Shown: positions 35,382 to 45,201, counted from the first letter of the stretch. The stretch: 64,000 nucleotides of DNA from Opitutia bacterium ISCC 52 (GCA_014529675.2 CP076040.1:248001-312000), one strand, 5' to 3'. The notes: generated from the letters alone by a model not told the origin. Numbers and translations: made by a program.

Positions 35382-35516
35382 TTCAGCTGCTTTCGTTCCA
35401 TCCCTAGAAGTTGCTTGAGCGCCGCAATCTCCGGTGCTTTCAAACCTACGGTTTTATTTGAGGATTAGATCTCATGGCTATTGACCCAATAGATGTGAGT
35501 AGAAGAATGGCTCTCT

Positions 35517-35957
35517 ATGTTAGATCCCTCAAACCAACAGCTGGTGATTCAGCTGCACCTCTTTGCTACACTCCTTATGACTGGTGTGGTTTGGTTTGTG
35601 CAGTTGGTGCATTATCCTAGCTTTCGTTTTGTGGCTGATGATAAGGGGAGCGAAGCTGCGCGGATCCATCAGCGCAATACGAGCATGCTTGTCATCCCAT
35701 TGGTGCTGGTAGAAATGGGAACGGGCATTCTTCTTATGTTCAGCTCCTGGATTACACAGTATGGGAACTACCTTTTGATCAATCTGGCCCTTCTCTTTCT
35801 TGTTTGGGGTGTGACTTTCCTGAGGATGTTTCCCATTTACCGTCGTCTTAACGAAAACATGAACGAGGAATCCATTTCCTCACTCATATCGACAAATTGG
35901 ATACGGACACTGTTATGGACTGCGAGGGCAGGACTGCTGCTTAGTTTTTTGGGCTAG
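35517..35957 (+). CDS. Four-helix membrane protein of unknown function
   Basis: A 146-residue protein with four predicted membrane helices (about 10-32, 57-76, 84-104 and 124-145). The second loop holds VHYPSFRFV and a charged segment DKGSEAARIHQRN. It resembles small uncharacterised integral membrane proteins (DUF1772-like topology), but no catalytic motif is evident. The stop overlaps the end of polA on the other strand by 4 bases. The gene lies directly after the gene-remnant scar at 35.1 kb. Confidence 0.65.
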   Translation: MLDPSNQQLVIQLHLFATLLMTGVVWFVQLVHYPSFRFVADDKGSEAARIHQRNTSMLVIPLVLVEMGTGILLMFSSWITQYGNYLLINLALLFLVWGVTFLRMFPIYRRLNENMNEESISSLISTNWIRTLLWTARAGLLLSFLG

Positions 35958-38737
35958 TGCGCTTCCAACCAATTCGAACCCGTTCCCAATTCTACGACTA
36001 TGGGTATTTCCAATGGTAACGCTCCTTCCATGCACTCGGCAATTTTTTGAGGGAGCGTGTCGGCTTCGTCGTTGTGGAGGTCAAAGACAAGTTCGTCATG
36101 TATTTGAAGAAGCATACGCGTCTGAGTCTTCTCCTTTTCAAGAAGATCTTGAACTTTATACATGGCGATTTTGATCATATCGGCTGCTGTGCCCTGAATG
36201 GGTGTGTTGACGGCTACACGTTCGGCTCCAGCGCGAACGGTTCCGTTCGCGGAGTTGATGTTGCGTAAGGGGCGACGACGACCCAGTAGGGTCTCGACGT
36301 AGCCTTTCTCTCGTGCCGTCACGATGGTCGACTCCATAAGCTCTTTGATCTTCGGATACTGATTGAAGTACTCTGCGATGATTTCGGCGGATTCACCGCG
36401 AGGGATGCCCAAGCGTTGAGCCAGGCCATGAGCACTGATTCCGTAGATGATTCCAAAGTTTACCATTTTGGCCGTCCGGCGCATGTCGGCAGTGACGTCT
36501 TCAAACTCCGTGCCATAAACCCGTGCAGCTGTTGCTGTATGGATATCTTTGCCTTCGATAAAGGCCTCCATCATTGCCTCCTCCTTGCTTAAGGCGGCAC
36601 AGATACGCAGTTCGATTTGCGAGTAGTCGGCCGCTAGTAGCGTGTAGTCTTTTCCCCCGGCGATAAATGCTTCTCGAATGCGTCGCCCCTTGTCCGTCCG
36701 GATGGGAATATTCTGGAGATTTGGATTGGTCGAGTTGAGGCGCCCCGTGGCTGTGATCGTCTGATTGTAAGTTGTGTGGATTCGGCCTGTACTTTCGGCG
36801 ATGAATTCGGGGAGTGTGTCTACGTAGGTGTTCTTGAGTTTGTTAGCTCCTCGATGATCCAATATACACTGAACGATCTCGTGTTTGGGAGCCAGGCGGG
36901 TTAACACTTGTTCGTTGGTCGCGTATTGGCCGGTCTTAGTCTTCTTGGCCTTGGGATCGAGTTTTAGGACATCAAAGAGGATTTGCCCGAGTTGTTTGGG
37001 TGAGTTCAGATTAAAGTCAGTCCCGGCGAGTTCATGGATACGGTCAGAAAGTGCGTTGATCTCGATTTCCAGTTCCCCAGAGAATTTCCTTAATGTGTCA
37101 GGATCAATGCGTACGCCTGTGGCTTCCATTTTTGCCAGCACTGAAATGATAGGGGCTTCTACCTCATAGTAAACCCTCTCCTGCTTGGACTCCTTGAGGA
37201 GGGGCTCGAGTATGGTTTTGAGTTGAAAGGTAATGTCAGCGTCCTCGGCTGCATAGTTGAATACTTGGTCGACTGGAATGTCGGCCATGGACTTTTGATC
37301 TTTCCCTTTTTCCCCTATCAGGGAGGTGATGGAGATTGGCTTGTATCCCAACATCGATTGAGCGAGGAAATCCATGTTGTGACGTTGGTCGGGATCTACC
37401 AGAGTGTGCACGATCATGGTATCAAACAACGGCCCTTGCACTTCGATGCCCTGTTGTCGCATGACGCTATAATCAAACTTCAGATTGTGGCCAATCTTCT
37501 TAATGTCCGGGTCTTTGAATACAGGGATAAGAGCATCGAGAAAGTCCTGCTTCAATTTAGAATCTTTTGGAACGGCCACATAGTAGCCGGTCTTTGCCTT
37601 ATATGAAAAAGCGATACCGAGCAGGTCAGTTGTGTGGGCATCCAGGCCCGTAGTCTCTGTATCAAAGCAAAAGGTCTTTTGCTTTGCTAATTGTGTAGCG
37701 AGCGATTGAACAGCCTTCAGGCTATCAACCAGCTGGTAGTCGGGCTTTTCTGTTTCGAAGGTCTTTAAACTGATCTCTGCATCCTCGGGGGCGGTCGATT
37801 CTCCATCCCCATCCATCAGGAGATCCATTTGAGCCCCTTGCCCACGACCGGCGATAAAGTTGTCACCGAAGAGTCGTTTTCCCAGAGCATTAAACTCAAG
37901 CTCGACCAGGAGAGGTTTTAGTGTTTCTGCGTTCGGCTTTTGAATCAGCAGTTCTTCTTCGCTTACCTCGATCGGTGAGTCGGTCCAAATAGTGGCAAGC
38001 TTCCGTGATATACGGGCCTGTTCGGCGAAGTTTTCCAAGTTCTCTTTTTGTTTACCCTTTAATTGGTCGGTGTTGGCTAAAATCTGCTCAATGGATCCAA
38101 ATTGCTGGAGTAATTTTGCACCGGTCTTTTGTCCAATACCAGGGACGCCAGGAATGTTGTCCGCGCTGTCTCCCCAAAGTCCCAGGAGGTCGATGACTTG
38201 TTCAGGTGAATCAAGTCCGTATTTTTCTTTCACTTCCTCAACGCCCATGATTTCGGCGTCGGAGCCCTGACGGCCTGGCTTATAAAGAAAAATGCCTGGC
38301 TCAACCAGCTGTGCGAAATCTTTGTCTGGAGTCACCATGTAGACGTCGAATCCCTCTTTCACATAGCGCTTGGCTATGGTGCCGATAAGGTCGTCTGCCT
38401 CATAGCCATCTTTTTTCAAGGCGGGAATGTTGAGTGCTGCGGTCATTTCATAGACCGATGGAATCGCTGCGCGCAGGTCCTCTGGCATCTCTTCTCGCTG
38501 GGCTTTATACGGAGGGTAATCGATATGCCGTTGCGTAGGTGCTGAAGTGTCGAATGCAACGGCTATGTGCGTTGGATTGCGATTTTTTATGAGATCGAGA
38601 ACCGTGTTCACATATCCGAAAGCGGCGCTGGTGTTTACACCTTTGGAGTTTACGATCGGGTTGCGAATAAAAGCAAAGTGCGCTCGGTAAATGAGCGCCA
38701 TGCCGTCGAGGAGATAGAGCGTTTTTTCGGAGGCCAT
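35954..38737 (-). CDS. polA: DNA polymerase I
   Basis: The 927-residue protein has all three parts. The N-terminal 5'-3' exonuclease opens LLDGMALIYRAHFAF and has DNIPGVPGIG. The 3'-5' exonuclease keeps FDTETTGLD, IGHNLKFDYSVM and YAAEDADITF, so proofreading is likely intact. The polymerase domain carries DYSQIELRI (motif A), RRTAKMVNFGIIYG (motif B) and IHDELVFD (motif C). It fills gaps in repair and removes RNA primers. Length is normal. It appears to be a single-gene unit. Confidence 0.97.
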   Translation of the reverse strand: MASEKTLYLLDGMALIYRAHFAFIRNPIVNSKGVNTSAAFGYVNTVLDLIKNRNPTHIAVAFDTSAPTQRHIDYPPYKAQREEMPEDLRAAIPSVYEMTAALNIPALKKDGYEADDLIGTIAKRYVKEGFDVYMVTPDKDFAQLVEPGIFLYKPGRQGSDAEIMGVEEVKEKYGLDSPEQVIDLLGLWGDSADNIPGVPGIGQKTGAKLLQQFGSIEQILANTDQLKGKQKENLENFAEQARISRKLATIWTDSPIEVSEEELLIQKPNAETLKPLLVELEFNALGKRLFGDNFIAGRGQGAQMDLLMDGDGESTAPEDAEISLKTFETEKPDYQLVDSLKAVQSLATQLAKQKTFCFDTETTGLDAHTTDLLGIAFSYKAKTGYYVAVPKDSKLKQDFLDALIPVFKDPDIKKIGHNLKFDYSVMRQQGIEVQGPLFDTMIVHTLVDPDQRHNMDFLAQSMLGYKPISITSLIGEKGKDQKSMADIPVDQVFNYAAEDADITFQLKTILEPLLKESKQERVYYEVEAPIISVLAKMEATGVRIDPDTLRKFSGELEIEINALSDRIHELAGTDFNLNSPKQLGQILFDVLKLDPKAKKTKTGQYATNEQVLTRLAPKHEIVQCILDHRGANKLKNTYVDTLPEFIAESTGRIHTTYNQTITATGRLNSTNPNLQNIPIRTDKGRRIREAFIAGGKDYTLLAADYSQIELRICAALSKEEAMMEAFIEGKDIHTATAARVYGTEFEDVTADMRRTAKMVNFGIIYGISAHGLAQRLGIPRGESAEIIAEYFNQYPKIKELMESTIVTAREKGYVETLLGRRRPLRNINSANGTVRAGAERVAVNTPIQGTAADMIKIAMYKVQDLLEKEKTQTRMLLQIHDELVFDLHNDEADTLPQKIAECMEGALPLEIPIVVELGTGSNWLEAH

Positions 38738-38871
38738 GAATGAGTATTTTGGACAAGCCTAGCAGCGCCCATAGAGAGTTAAAGCGGAATCACTGTGTGG
38801 CCGCCTAATGTTACAAATTGGTTTCGGTATGCGTATTTAAGTTTACGGTCTGCAAACTGCTCTGATAAGGC

Positions 38872-39645
38872 ATGAGCACAATGAAGGAGGAATTATACAG
38901 CGGGCTCGATGCCGAATTTTATGATGAGCTACTGGAAGGGGAGCTGGAAGACCTCCCATTTTGGAGAAAGCTGATGGAGGTGAATTCCGAGCCGGCCCTG
39001 GAGGTGGGTTGTGGTACCGGCCGGATCATGCTGCCTCTCATTCAAGAGGGTCATCCTATCGATGGCATGGACAGTTCGAAACGTATGGTGGATCTGCTTC
39101 TTAAGAAAGCGGATCAACTTAATCTGACTGTCGATGCTCGGGTTCAGGTGATGGAAGATCTGAATATGGGGAAATCCTATGACCTGGTATTCATTCCCGG
39201 ATTCTCATTACAGATGGTCGAGTCTCGCGAGTTGCTAAAGCAGTCATTGAAGCAATTCCACAACCACCTGAATCCAGGTGGTAAGTTGGCAGTCTCTCTC
39301 TTTTTCCCATGGGAAGAGCTCGAAGAAGACGAACCCGGAGAGTGGCGATTGCGAAAGAAAATCAAGCGGCCGGATGGCACTCGACTGGTGTGCCACCAGT
39401 CCACGGTGATCAACTACGAGGACCAAAGCCTGGTGGTAGAGAATCGTTACACGCTTCTGGACAACGATCGAAATCAGCTCAGTGAAGAGCTGCGTGATAT
39501 CCGTTTGCTCTGGTTTTATCCACATGAGTTTCATTTGCTGCTTGAAGAATGTGGCTTTGAACTGTTGGACACATACTCTGATTTTCAGGATGAGCCGATG
39601 GATGAGCAGACCCCTCATGCCGTTTTTCTCGCCCGGAATTCTTGA
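38872..39645 (+). CDS. Class I SAM-dependent methyltransferase
   Basis: A 257-residue Rossmann-fold methyltransferase. Motif I is ALEVGCGTGRIMLPL near residues 43-57, the acidic loop is DGMDSSKRMVDLL, and a later strand has LVFIPGFSLQMV. The C-terminal part is beta-rich (GGKLAVSLFFPW, then a domain with YTLLDNDRN). The substrate cannot be read. The ABC-F gene starts only 5 bases after its stop, so the two are probably co-transcribed. Confidence 0.85.
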   Translation: MSTMKEELYSGLDAEFYDELLEGELEDLPFWRKLMEVNSEPALEVGCGTGRIMLPLIQEGHPIDGMDSSKRMVDLLLKKADQLNLTVDARVQVMEDLNMGKSYDLVFIPGFSLQMVESRELLKQSLKQFHNHLNPGGKLAVSLFFPWEELEEDEPGEWRLRKKIKRPDGTRLVCHQSTVINYEDQSLVVENRYTLLDNDRNQLSEELRDIRLLWFYPHEFHLLLEECGFELLDTYSDFQDEPMDEQTPHAVFLARNS

Positions 39646-39650
39646 GATGA

Positions 39651-41597
39651 ATGATAGAGCTTGAACAGATTTCTTTACGGTATGGTCCCAAAGTCATTTT
39701 TAATGAAATTGGAGTGGTCATCAATGCACGAGACCGAATCGGCTTAGTTGGATCCAATGGAGCAGGAAAAACGACTTTCATAAAAGCGCTGCTGGGCCTG
39801 GCTGAGGTAGATGAAGGTCGTATCGATAAAGCCAAGTTTGTGACTCTGGGCTATTTGCCGCAGGATGGAGTTTCGACTTCAGGCCAACCGTTGCTACAGG
39901 AAGTTGAAGAGGCCTTCGAATCCGTCATCGAGCTCCGACAACGGATTGATGAAGCCAACAGCAAGTTGGATAAGTTGTCTGCCGAGTCTGAGGAATACCA
40001 CGAGCTGCTCGAGTTAATGGGTGCTTGGGAGCACGAGCTCGACATGCATGAAGCGCACAAAGTGAAAAGTAAGGTTGAGACGGTGCTGCTGGGATTGGGT
40101 TTTCAAATGTCCGATATGGAGCGATCGACCAATGAGTTTAGTGGTGGTTGGAAGATGCGCATCGCCTTGGCCAAACTCTTGCTCAAGCAGCCTTCATTAC
40201 TCTTGTTGGATGAGCCGACCAACCACCTGGACATTGAATCGCTTCAATGGCTCGAGGGATATCTAAAATCCTACGAGGGTGCATTGCTGATTGTGTCTCA
40301 CGACCGAGCCTTTCTCGATATTCTGTGCACCAAGGTTTTTGCGCTCTCAATGGGGCGGCTCGATGTCTACGCGGGCAACTACAGTTATTTTGAAGAAGAA
40401 AGTGCAGTGCGGTTGGACCTGTTGTCTAAAGCTCAGGCGAATCAACAACGTAAGCTGGAGAAGACGGAGCGTTTCATAGAACGCTTTCGATATAAGAATA
40501 CCAAAGCTAAACAAGTCCAGAGTCGTATCAAGGCTTTGGAGAAAGTGGATCGCATTGAGCTGGAGTCCTCGGAAAAGGAAATCGATTTCTCCTTTCTACC
40601 TCCACCGCGCTCAGGCCAGAAGGTACTCGAAGTGCAGGGCGTTCACAAAAGCTACGATGATTTGAAGGTGTTAGCCGGAATTGATTTTAGCTTGGAGCGG
40701 GGCGACCGCATTGCCGTCGTGGGTGTGAATGGCGCAGGCAAGTCGACCTTGGCGCGTATCATTGCCGGAGAAGAGCCTTACCAGGAAGGTGAGGTAACAA
40801 TTGGTCATAATGTGGTGCCTGCTTACTTTGCCCAGCATCAAGCTGATATATTGGATGTAGAAGACACTGCTCTCAGTGTGGTTGAACGAGCATCGCCTGT
40901 CGGGGAGGTGGGGCGTGCCCGCAGTATTTTGGGCTCATTTCTCTTTGAAGGAGATGATGTATTTAAAAAGGTCGGTGTATTGTCAGGCGGAGAACGCAAT
41001 CGACTGGCGCTCGCCAAAATTCTGTTGGCTCGTTCGAATTTTCTCATTCTCGATGAGCCGACCAATCACTTGGATATGCGTTCCAAGGATCAACTTCAAA
41101 ACGCGCTGCTGGATTATACGGGTTCTCTACTCATCGTTTCTCACGATCGAGATTTCTTGGAACCCTTGGTTACACGAGTGCTGGAAGTGAGCCAGAATTC
41201 GATCCGGTGGTATTACGGGAGTCTCTCGCACTATATTGCGAAAAAAGAAGAGGAAGCCCTAGAGGCTCAGGCGGTAGCAGCCCCCAAAGAGGTATCGAAC
41301 AGCTCTAATATGAGTTCAAAGGAACGGCGGCAGCATAACGCCCGAGTCCGCGAACAGTTGAAGCCCTTAAAAAAGAAGCTGACCACCTGCGAGGAGCGCA
41401 TTGCCAAATACGAAGCCCGGTTCGCGGAATGGGAGGACAAAATGAAGGATCCTGAGTTTTTCAAGCAAGGCGAACAAACGCAGGTGGGTATGCAGGAGTA
41501 TGACTCCATCAAACGCAAGGTGGACCGATTATACGAAGAGTGGGAGGAAGCGACCCAAGCCTACACTGACTTAGAGGCAGAATTGAAAAATTCCTAG
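39651..41597 (+). CDS. ABC-F family ATP-binding protein (Uup/YheS-like)
   Basis: A 648-residue soluble protein with two ABC domains and no membrane part. The first has GSNGAGKTT, SGGWKMRIALAKLL and LLLLDEPTNHLD. The second has GVNGAGKST, SGGERNRLALAKILL and LILDEPTNHLD. A linker rich in charged residues (about 235-310) joins them, and the C-terminal 90 residues form a coiled coil. ABC-F proteins bind the ribosomal E site and relieve stalled translation; some give antibiotic resistance. The subgroup is uncertain, but the C-terminal coiled coil fits Uup or YheS-like housekeeping types. Confidence 0.92.
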   Translation: MIELEQISLRYGPKVIFNEIGVVINARDRIGLVGSNGAGKTTFIKALLGLAEVDEGRIDKAKFVTLGYLPQDGVSTSGQPLLQEVEEAFESVIELRQRIDEANSKLDKLSAESEEYHELLELMGAWEHELDMHEAHKVKSKVETVLLGLGFQMSDMERSTNEFSGGWKMRIALAKLLLKQPSLLLLDEPTNHLDIESLQWLEGYLKSYEGALLIVSHDRAFLDILCTKVFALSMGRLDVYAGNYSYFEEESAVRLDLLSKAQANQQRKLEKTERFIERFRYKNTKAKQVQSRIKALEKVDRIELESSEKEIDFSFLPPPRSGQKVLEVQGVHKSYDDLKVLAGIDFSLERGDRIAVVGVNGAGKSTLARIIAGEEPYQEGEVTIGHNVVPAYFAQHQADILDVEDTALSVVERASPVGEVGRARSILGSFLFEGDDVFKKVGVLSGGERNRLALAKILLARSNFLILDEPTNHLDMRSKDQLQNALLDYTGSLLIVSHDRDFLEPLVTRVLEVSQNSIRWYYGSLSHYIAKKEEEALEAQAVAAPKEVSNSSNMSSKERRQHNARVREQLKPLKKKLTTCEERIAKYEARFAEWEDKMKDPEFFKQGEQTQVGMQEYDSIKRKVDRLYEEWEEATQAYTDLEAELKNS

Positions 41598-41721
41598 GAA
41601 AACCAGGGTGTTCCGAGATTTCGGCCATTCCGCTTCATTTTGCTAAAATAAGCCAGTGTGAAACCTGCTTGTATTTCTGCGGTCAATCCCCATTCTATGC
41701 CTTTTCACAAAATTTCAGGCT

Positions 41722-42273
41722 ATGAAACTATCTAAATTATTATCTCTATTTGCTCTATTCGCATCACTTACTCTTGGGGCTCAAGCCCAGCAAAAAGTTG
41801 GTTATGTCAACACCGAGGCAGTCATTGCGCTGCTTCCCGTTACCAAGAAAGCCAATGAAGAGTTGGCAGAGATGCAGACCAAGTTCTTGGCTCAAGGCCA
41901 GAGCATCCAAGAAGAAATGAAGGCCAAATACGATGATTTGTTGGCTAAGAATGAAGCCGGTCAGCTTTCTGACAACTTACGCCAGCTAGGTCAGCAGGAA
42001 ATGGGTCAACTTCAGCAAGACCTCGCAGATTACAATCAACAGTCTCAGGATGCCTTGGTGAAACGCCGTTCAGTCCTGTTCAAGCCCATCCTGAAACAGG
42101 TCAATGAAACCATTCAGGAAGTCTCCAAGTCTCAGAATTATAGTCTGGTCTTTGATGTTCAAGAAGCCGGTGTTGTTTATGGCGACGTTGATATCAATCT
42201 TACCAAGGCTGTTCTCCTTGCATTGGGTGTGGACCAAGCCACGATTGATGCGGCTTCTGGTGGGCAACAGTAG
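41722..42273 (+). CDS. OmpH/Skp-family periplasmic chaperone
   Basis: A 183-residue exported protein. The signal peptide ends near AQAQ (residues 20-23), followed by KVGYVNTEAVIALLP, the family start. A long charged, glutamine-rich helical hairpin (about 45-125) follows, then LVFDVQEAGVVYGDVDINLT, the end strand of the body domain. Skp trimers hold unfolded outer-membrane proteins in the periplasm, in line with the barrel proteins in this window. It is not next to bamA or lpx genes as in many genomes. A strong terminator follows. Confidence 0.9.
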   Translation: MKLSKLLSLFALFASLTLGAQAQQKVGYVNTEAVIALLPVTKKANEELAEMQTKFLAQGQSIQEEMKAKYDDLLAKNEAGQLSDNLRQLGQQEMGQLQQDLADYNQQSQDALVKRRSVLFKPILKQVNETIQEVSKSQNYSLVFDVQEAGVVYGDVDINLTKAVLLALGVDQATIDAASGGQQ

Positions 42274-42296
42274 TTTCTCTACTTTATCACTTTCCA

Positions 42297-42338
42297 TACA
42301 GGCTGAGAGCGTTCGCGCTCTCGGCCTGTATTGTTTAT
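42297..42338 (+). terminator. Intrinsic terminator after ompH
   Basis: A 15 bp stem (arms 42297-42311 and 42316-42330, one G-T pair) closes on a TTCG tetraloop and is followed by TTGTTTAT. Confidence 0.85.
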
Positions 42339-42365
42339 AGCTGCTATCTCGTTTCAAATATTTTT

Positions 42366-42845
42366 ATGAACCAGCCAGATTTGGTAGTCTTTGATCTGGA
42401 TTTCACCCTGTGGGATGGTGGCGGTACATGGTGCGATTGCTTGACTCCGCCGTTTTCAGGAGAGGCTGAAGGCGTCTATGATGCCCACGGTCGGCATGTT
42501 CAGCTTTACAAAGACGTGCTCCTTATTCTCGACACATTGGATGCCATGCACATTCCCATGGCACTTGCTTCACGGACGCAGAGACCTGATTGGGCAAGGC
42601 AGCTATTAGGCCGTCTGGGAATTCGCGGTCGTTTTCAATTTGAGGAAATCTTTCCGGGATCGAAAGTGACTCATCTGAATAAGCTCTGCAACTCGAGCGG
42701 TGTTAGTCTCGACGAGATATTGTTCTTTGATGATGAAATGAGGAATCTACATGACCTGCAGCCTCTTGGGATTCAGTGCATCTTTGTTCCTGATGGATTG
42801 AACCATAGCCTTTTCAAGCAAGGCCTGGAGTTGTTTAGAAGCTAG
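42366..42845 (+). CDS. Magnesium-dependent phosphatase-1-like HAD protein
   Basis: A 159-residue minimal HAD phosphatase. The nucleophile motif is VFDLDFTLWDGG (Asp10, Asp12), which is characteristic of the MDP-1 family. Motif II lies in ALASRTQRP, the lysine in FPGSKVTHL and motif IV in LFFDDEMRN. Eukaryotic MDP-1 acts on sugar phosphates and protein phosphotyrosine; bacterial roles are not established. It follows the ompH terminator by 27 bases and converges with the GntR-cyclase gene, overlapping its stop by 4 bases. Confidence 0.88.
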   Translation: MNQPDLVVFDLDFTLWDGGGTWCDCLTPPFSGEAEGVYDAHGRHVQLYKDVLLILDTLDAMHIPMALASRTQRPDWARQLLGRLGIRGRFQFEEIFPGSKVTHLNKLCNSSGVSLDEILFFDDEMRNLHDLQPLGIQCIFVPDGLNHSLFKQGLELFRS

Positions 42846-44158
42846 ACGATCGCCAAAGCTCTTACCGGACTACCATCTCCATCTTTGAGTTTCAGGGGCA
42901 GGGCAATGAATTCAACCTGATCTTGCTTGATGAGGTGGAGGTTTTTCAGGCTCTCAACAATAGTGATGTTTGCTCCGAGCAGTATTTGGTGAATTTCAGT
43001 TACCTCCAACAAGTCGTTGACGTCAGCTACTGAGGGAGGCTCAACGCCTATTAAGCTGACGCCTTTTTCTACAAACCATTCAGCCAATTCCTTGCTGATT
43101 CTAGGCAATCCATCTCTGAATTCGTCGGAGCCAAAAGTTCGCTCCCAGCCTGTTTTTAAAAGGATGCGATCCCCTTTCTGAATCTTTTCAGCATAGGCTC
43201 CCAAATCTTCTACCGTGTGAAGCTGACGAGCTTCCACCATGCCGAGGTCGATGACCCAGGCCAATCCAATGCAAACCTCCAAGGGGGTATTGTCGATCGT
43301 GTTGCCCTCATTGAAGAAATGCTTGGGCGCATCCATGTGAGTATTCGAATGGGAATACAGGTGCCAGGTGCGAGCATTCCATCCATCTCGATCGACCAAG
43401 TGGCTATCCTCAAATTCGATGCCGCGATCTCCAGGGGTTACAGAATGGGTAAGGTCAATTATGGTCGCCATGGCTAAAGTGTAATGAGTTTTGAATACGC
43501 CTAGATGATCGCGGGCCAATTGCCTGGCTGCTCGTGCGTCACCTGCTTCAATAGCTTCAAATAGATCTTTGTTTTTTTTTAAGATGAGCCGTCGTTGTTC
43601 CTCCGCGTTGGCATGCAATTTCATTACAGATTCCAGTTGATCACGGATCACGGCGTGCATTTGGTTGAAAAAACGATTCCTAGCGGCATCGGCAATTCGT
43701 TCATGGAATTCGAGGTCAAGTGAACCAAATGTGTCTTCCTCATTGAGAGCCAATTCCGCTGCATGTAAATTTGAGCGTAAGCCTTCCAGGTCTTTTTCGG
43801 TGTGTCTTTGTGCAGCCAAGCCGGCGATCTCAGTTTCCAACACAACTCTGGCTTCATCAAGGTCACCCCTGGATTGGGTGTCGCTTTTGGCCTGCATGGG
43901 AAGGAACACATTCTTCAGAGAGTCCATGTTCACTTGTTGGGAAACCCTTGTCGTTTTACCATGGTGAGTGTCGATGGCTCCAATCGCATTGAGTCGGGCT
44001 AGACCTTCGCGAAGGCTGAAGCGGCTGACGCCCAGTTTTTTCTGGAGAGTTCGCTCGCTGGGTAGAGGGTCACCGGGCTTAAGTTCACCACTTTTGATTT
44101 TTTCTCTAAAGTAATGGAAGATCACTTCCGAGGCAGAGACTTTGGATTCTTCAGGCAT
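42842..44158 (-). CDS. GntR/FadR-type regulator fused to a cyclase-family hydrolase
   Basis: The 438-residue frame holds two complete proteins. Residues 1-75 are a GntR winged helix (LKPGDPLPSERTLQKKLGVSRFSLREGLARL). Residues 95-228 are an FCD effector domain with metal-site residues in LDLEFHERIADAARN and ARDHLGVF. Residues 230-438 start MATIIDLTHSVTPGDRG and carry SNTHMDAPKHF, the zinc motif of the cyclase (kynurenine formamidase-like) family. The junction coincides with what would be the native start methionine of the cyclase. Such a fusion could couple sensing of a metabolite to its hydrolysis. It starts 5 bases after the oxidoreductase gene. A frameshift joining two genes is the alternative. 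Confidence 0.85.
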   Translation of the reverse strand: MPEESKVSASEVIFHYFREKIKSGELKPGDPLPSERTLQKKLGVSRFSLREGLARLNAIGAIDTHHGKTTRVSQQVNMDSLKNVFLPMQAKSDTQSRGDLDEARVVLETEIAGLAAQRHTEKDLEGLRSNLHAAELALNEEDTFGSLDLEFHERIADAARNRFFNQMHAVIRDQLESVMKLHANAEEQRRLILKKNKDLFEAIEAGDARAARQLARDHLGVFKTHYTLAMATIIDLTHSVTPGDRGIEFEDSHLVDRDGWNARTWHLYSHSNTHMDAPKHFFNEGNTIDNTPLEVCIGLAWVIDLGMVEARQLHTVEDLGAYAEKIQKGDRILLKTGWERTFGSDEFRDGLPRISKELAEWFVEKGVSLIGVEPPSVADVNDLLEVTEIHQILLGANITIVESLKNLHLIKQDQVEFIALPLKLKDGDGSPVRALAIV

Positions 44159-44163
44159 AGTTA

Positions 44164-45201
44164 TTACAGGGTTACCGCTTGTCCCGTGGAGGCTGATTCA
44201 TAACAGGCCTCTACAAGTCTTAGCGTTTTCAAATAATCTTCAGCTTCGGAATCGAAAGGCTGATTGGCTAAAAGTTGATCTACAAAATGTCTTTGCAGGT
44301 GATAACAACAGTCACCAGCAAAGTTGAGTCGCGGATGCTCGTACTCAATTTCATGCGGATCTTTACCCAGAGGCTTGAATAGGAGATTCCCATTCAAGTC
44401 CATCTGAAGGTGCCCATTGGATCCATCAAGGCGAAGCGTGCCGAATGTGAAGCGAGAATCATTGGTAAGAGCTTCATTGTATCGATTTGCATCGAGGGTG
44501 GCGGTTGCTCCATTTTGAAAGTTACAAATGATAAGGCCAGAGTCCTCACCGGCAATGACCGGGTTGCGTTTGTCCAGCTTTGCATAGATCGACTCTATTT
44601 CGCCTCCTAGATAGCGGTAAGTATCGAGCCAGTGAACTGCGGTTTCAAACACCAGTAGTTTGGGGTAGTCGCGAAAGTAGGGTTGGCGGTCGAGGTAAGC
44701 GTCTTCACCCCAGCCATCTCCCATTCGGGCAAGGAAGTAAATGCTGAAGAGGTCTCCCACAGTACAATCCTCTAGGAGCTCTTTGATCTTTCGATACCAA
44801 GGCTGCCATCTGAAATTTTCGTGCACCATAAATCGGGCCTCAGTCGATGAAGCGATCCGTGCGATGGCCACACTCTCTTCAAAGGTAGGGGCCAAAGGCT
44901 TTTGGCAGATCATGTGGATATTTCGCTCTGCCAGGTATTCGCATATCTCAAGGTGCGTTTCAGGAGGCGTAATAATATCCACGAAATCCGGTTTTTCCTG
45001 ATCGATCATCTCCTTCCAGTCGCTGTATGCGTTGGGAATCTGGTAGGCAGCACATTTTTCTTCCGCACGAGAGACGGTTCGGTTGCTAGCGGCTACGATC
45101 TTTACCTCAGGAATTCGAGTCCATGCTTCGTACTGGAATTGGGAAAAGTATCCTGCGCCAATAATGGCTCCGGTCAGTGGGGTGCTAGGAAAAGGTGACA
45201 T
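44164..45201 (-). CDS. Gfo/Idh/MocA-family oxidoreductase
   Basis: A 345-residue NAD(P)-dependent dehydrogenase. The Rossmann loop GAIIGAGYFSQFQYEAW is at residues 11-27. The family EKP-like motif appears as MICQKPLAPTFEESV, and the C-terminal half is the alpha/beta domain that holds substrate. Such enzymes oxidise sugars, inositols or sugar acids. It is the first gene of a two-gene operon with the GntR-cyclase fusion 5 bases downstream, so its product or substrate may be the signal for that regulator. The glutamate of EKP is replaced by glutamine here. Confidence 0.88.
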   Translation of the reverse strand: MSPFPSTPLTGAIIGAGYFSQFQYEAWTRIPEVKIVAASNRTVSRAEEKCAAYQIPNAYSDWKEMIDQEKPDFVDIITPPETHLEICEYLAERNIHMICQKPLAPTFEESVAIARIASSTEARFMVHENFRWQPWYRKIKELLEDCTVGDLFSIYFLARMGDGWGEDAYLDRQPYFRDYPKLLVFETAVHWLDTYRYLGGEIESIYAKLDKRNPVIAGEDSGLIICNFQNGATATLDANRYNEALTNDSRFTFGTLRLDGSNGHLQMDLNGNLLFKPLGKDPHEIEYEHPRLNFAGDCCYHLQRHFVDQLLANQPFDSEAEDYLKTLRLVEACYESASTGQAVTL

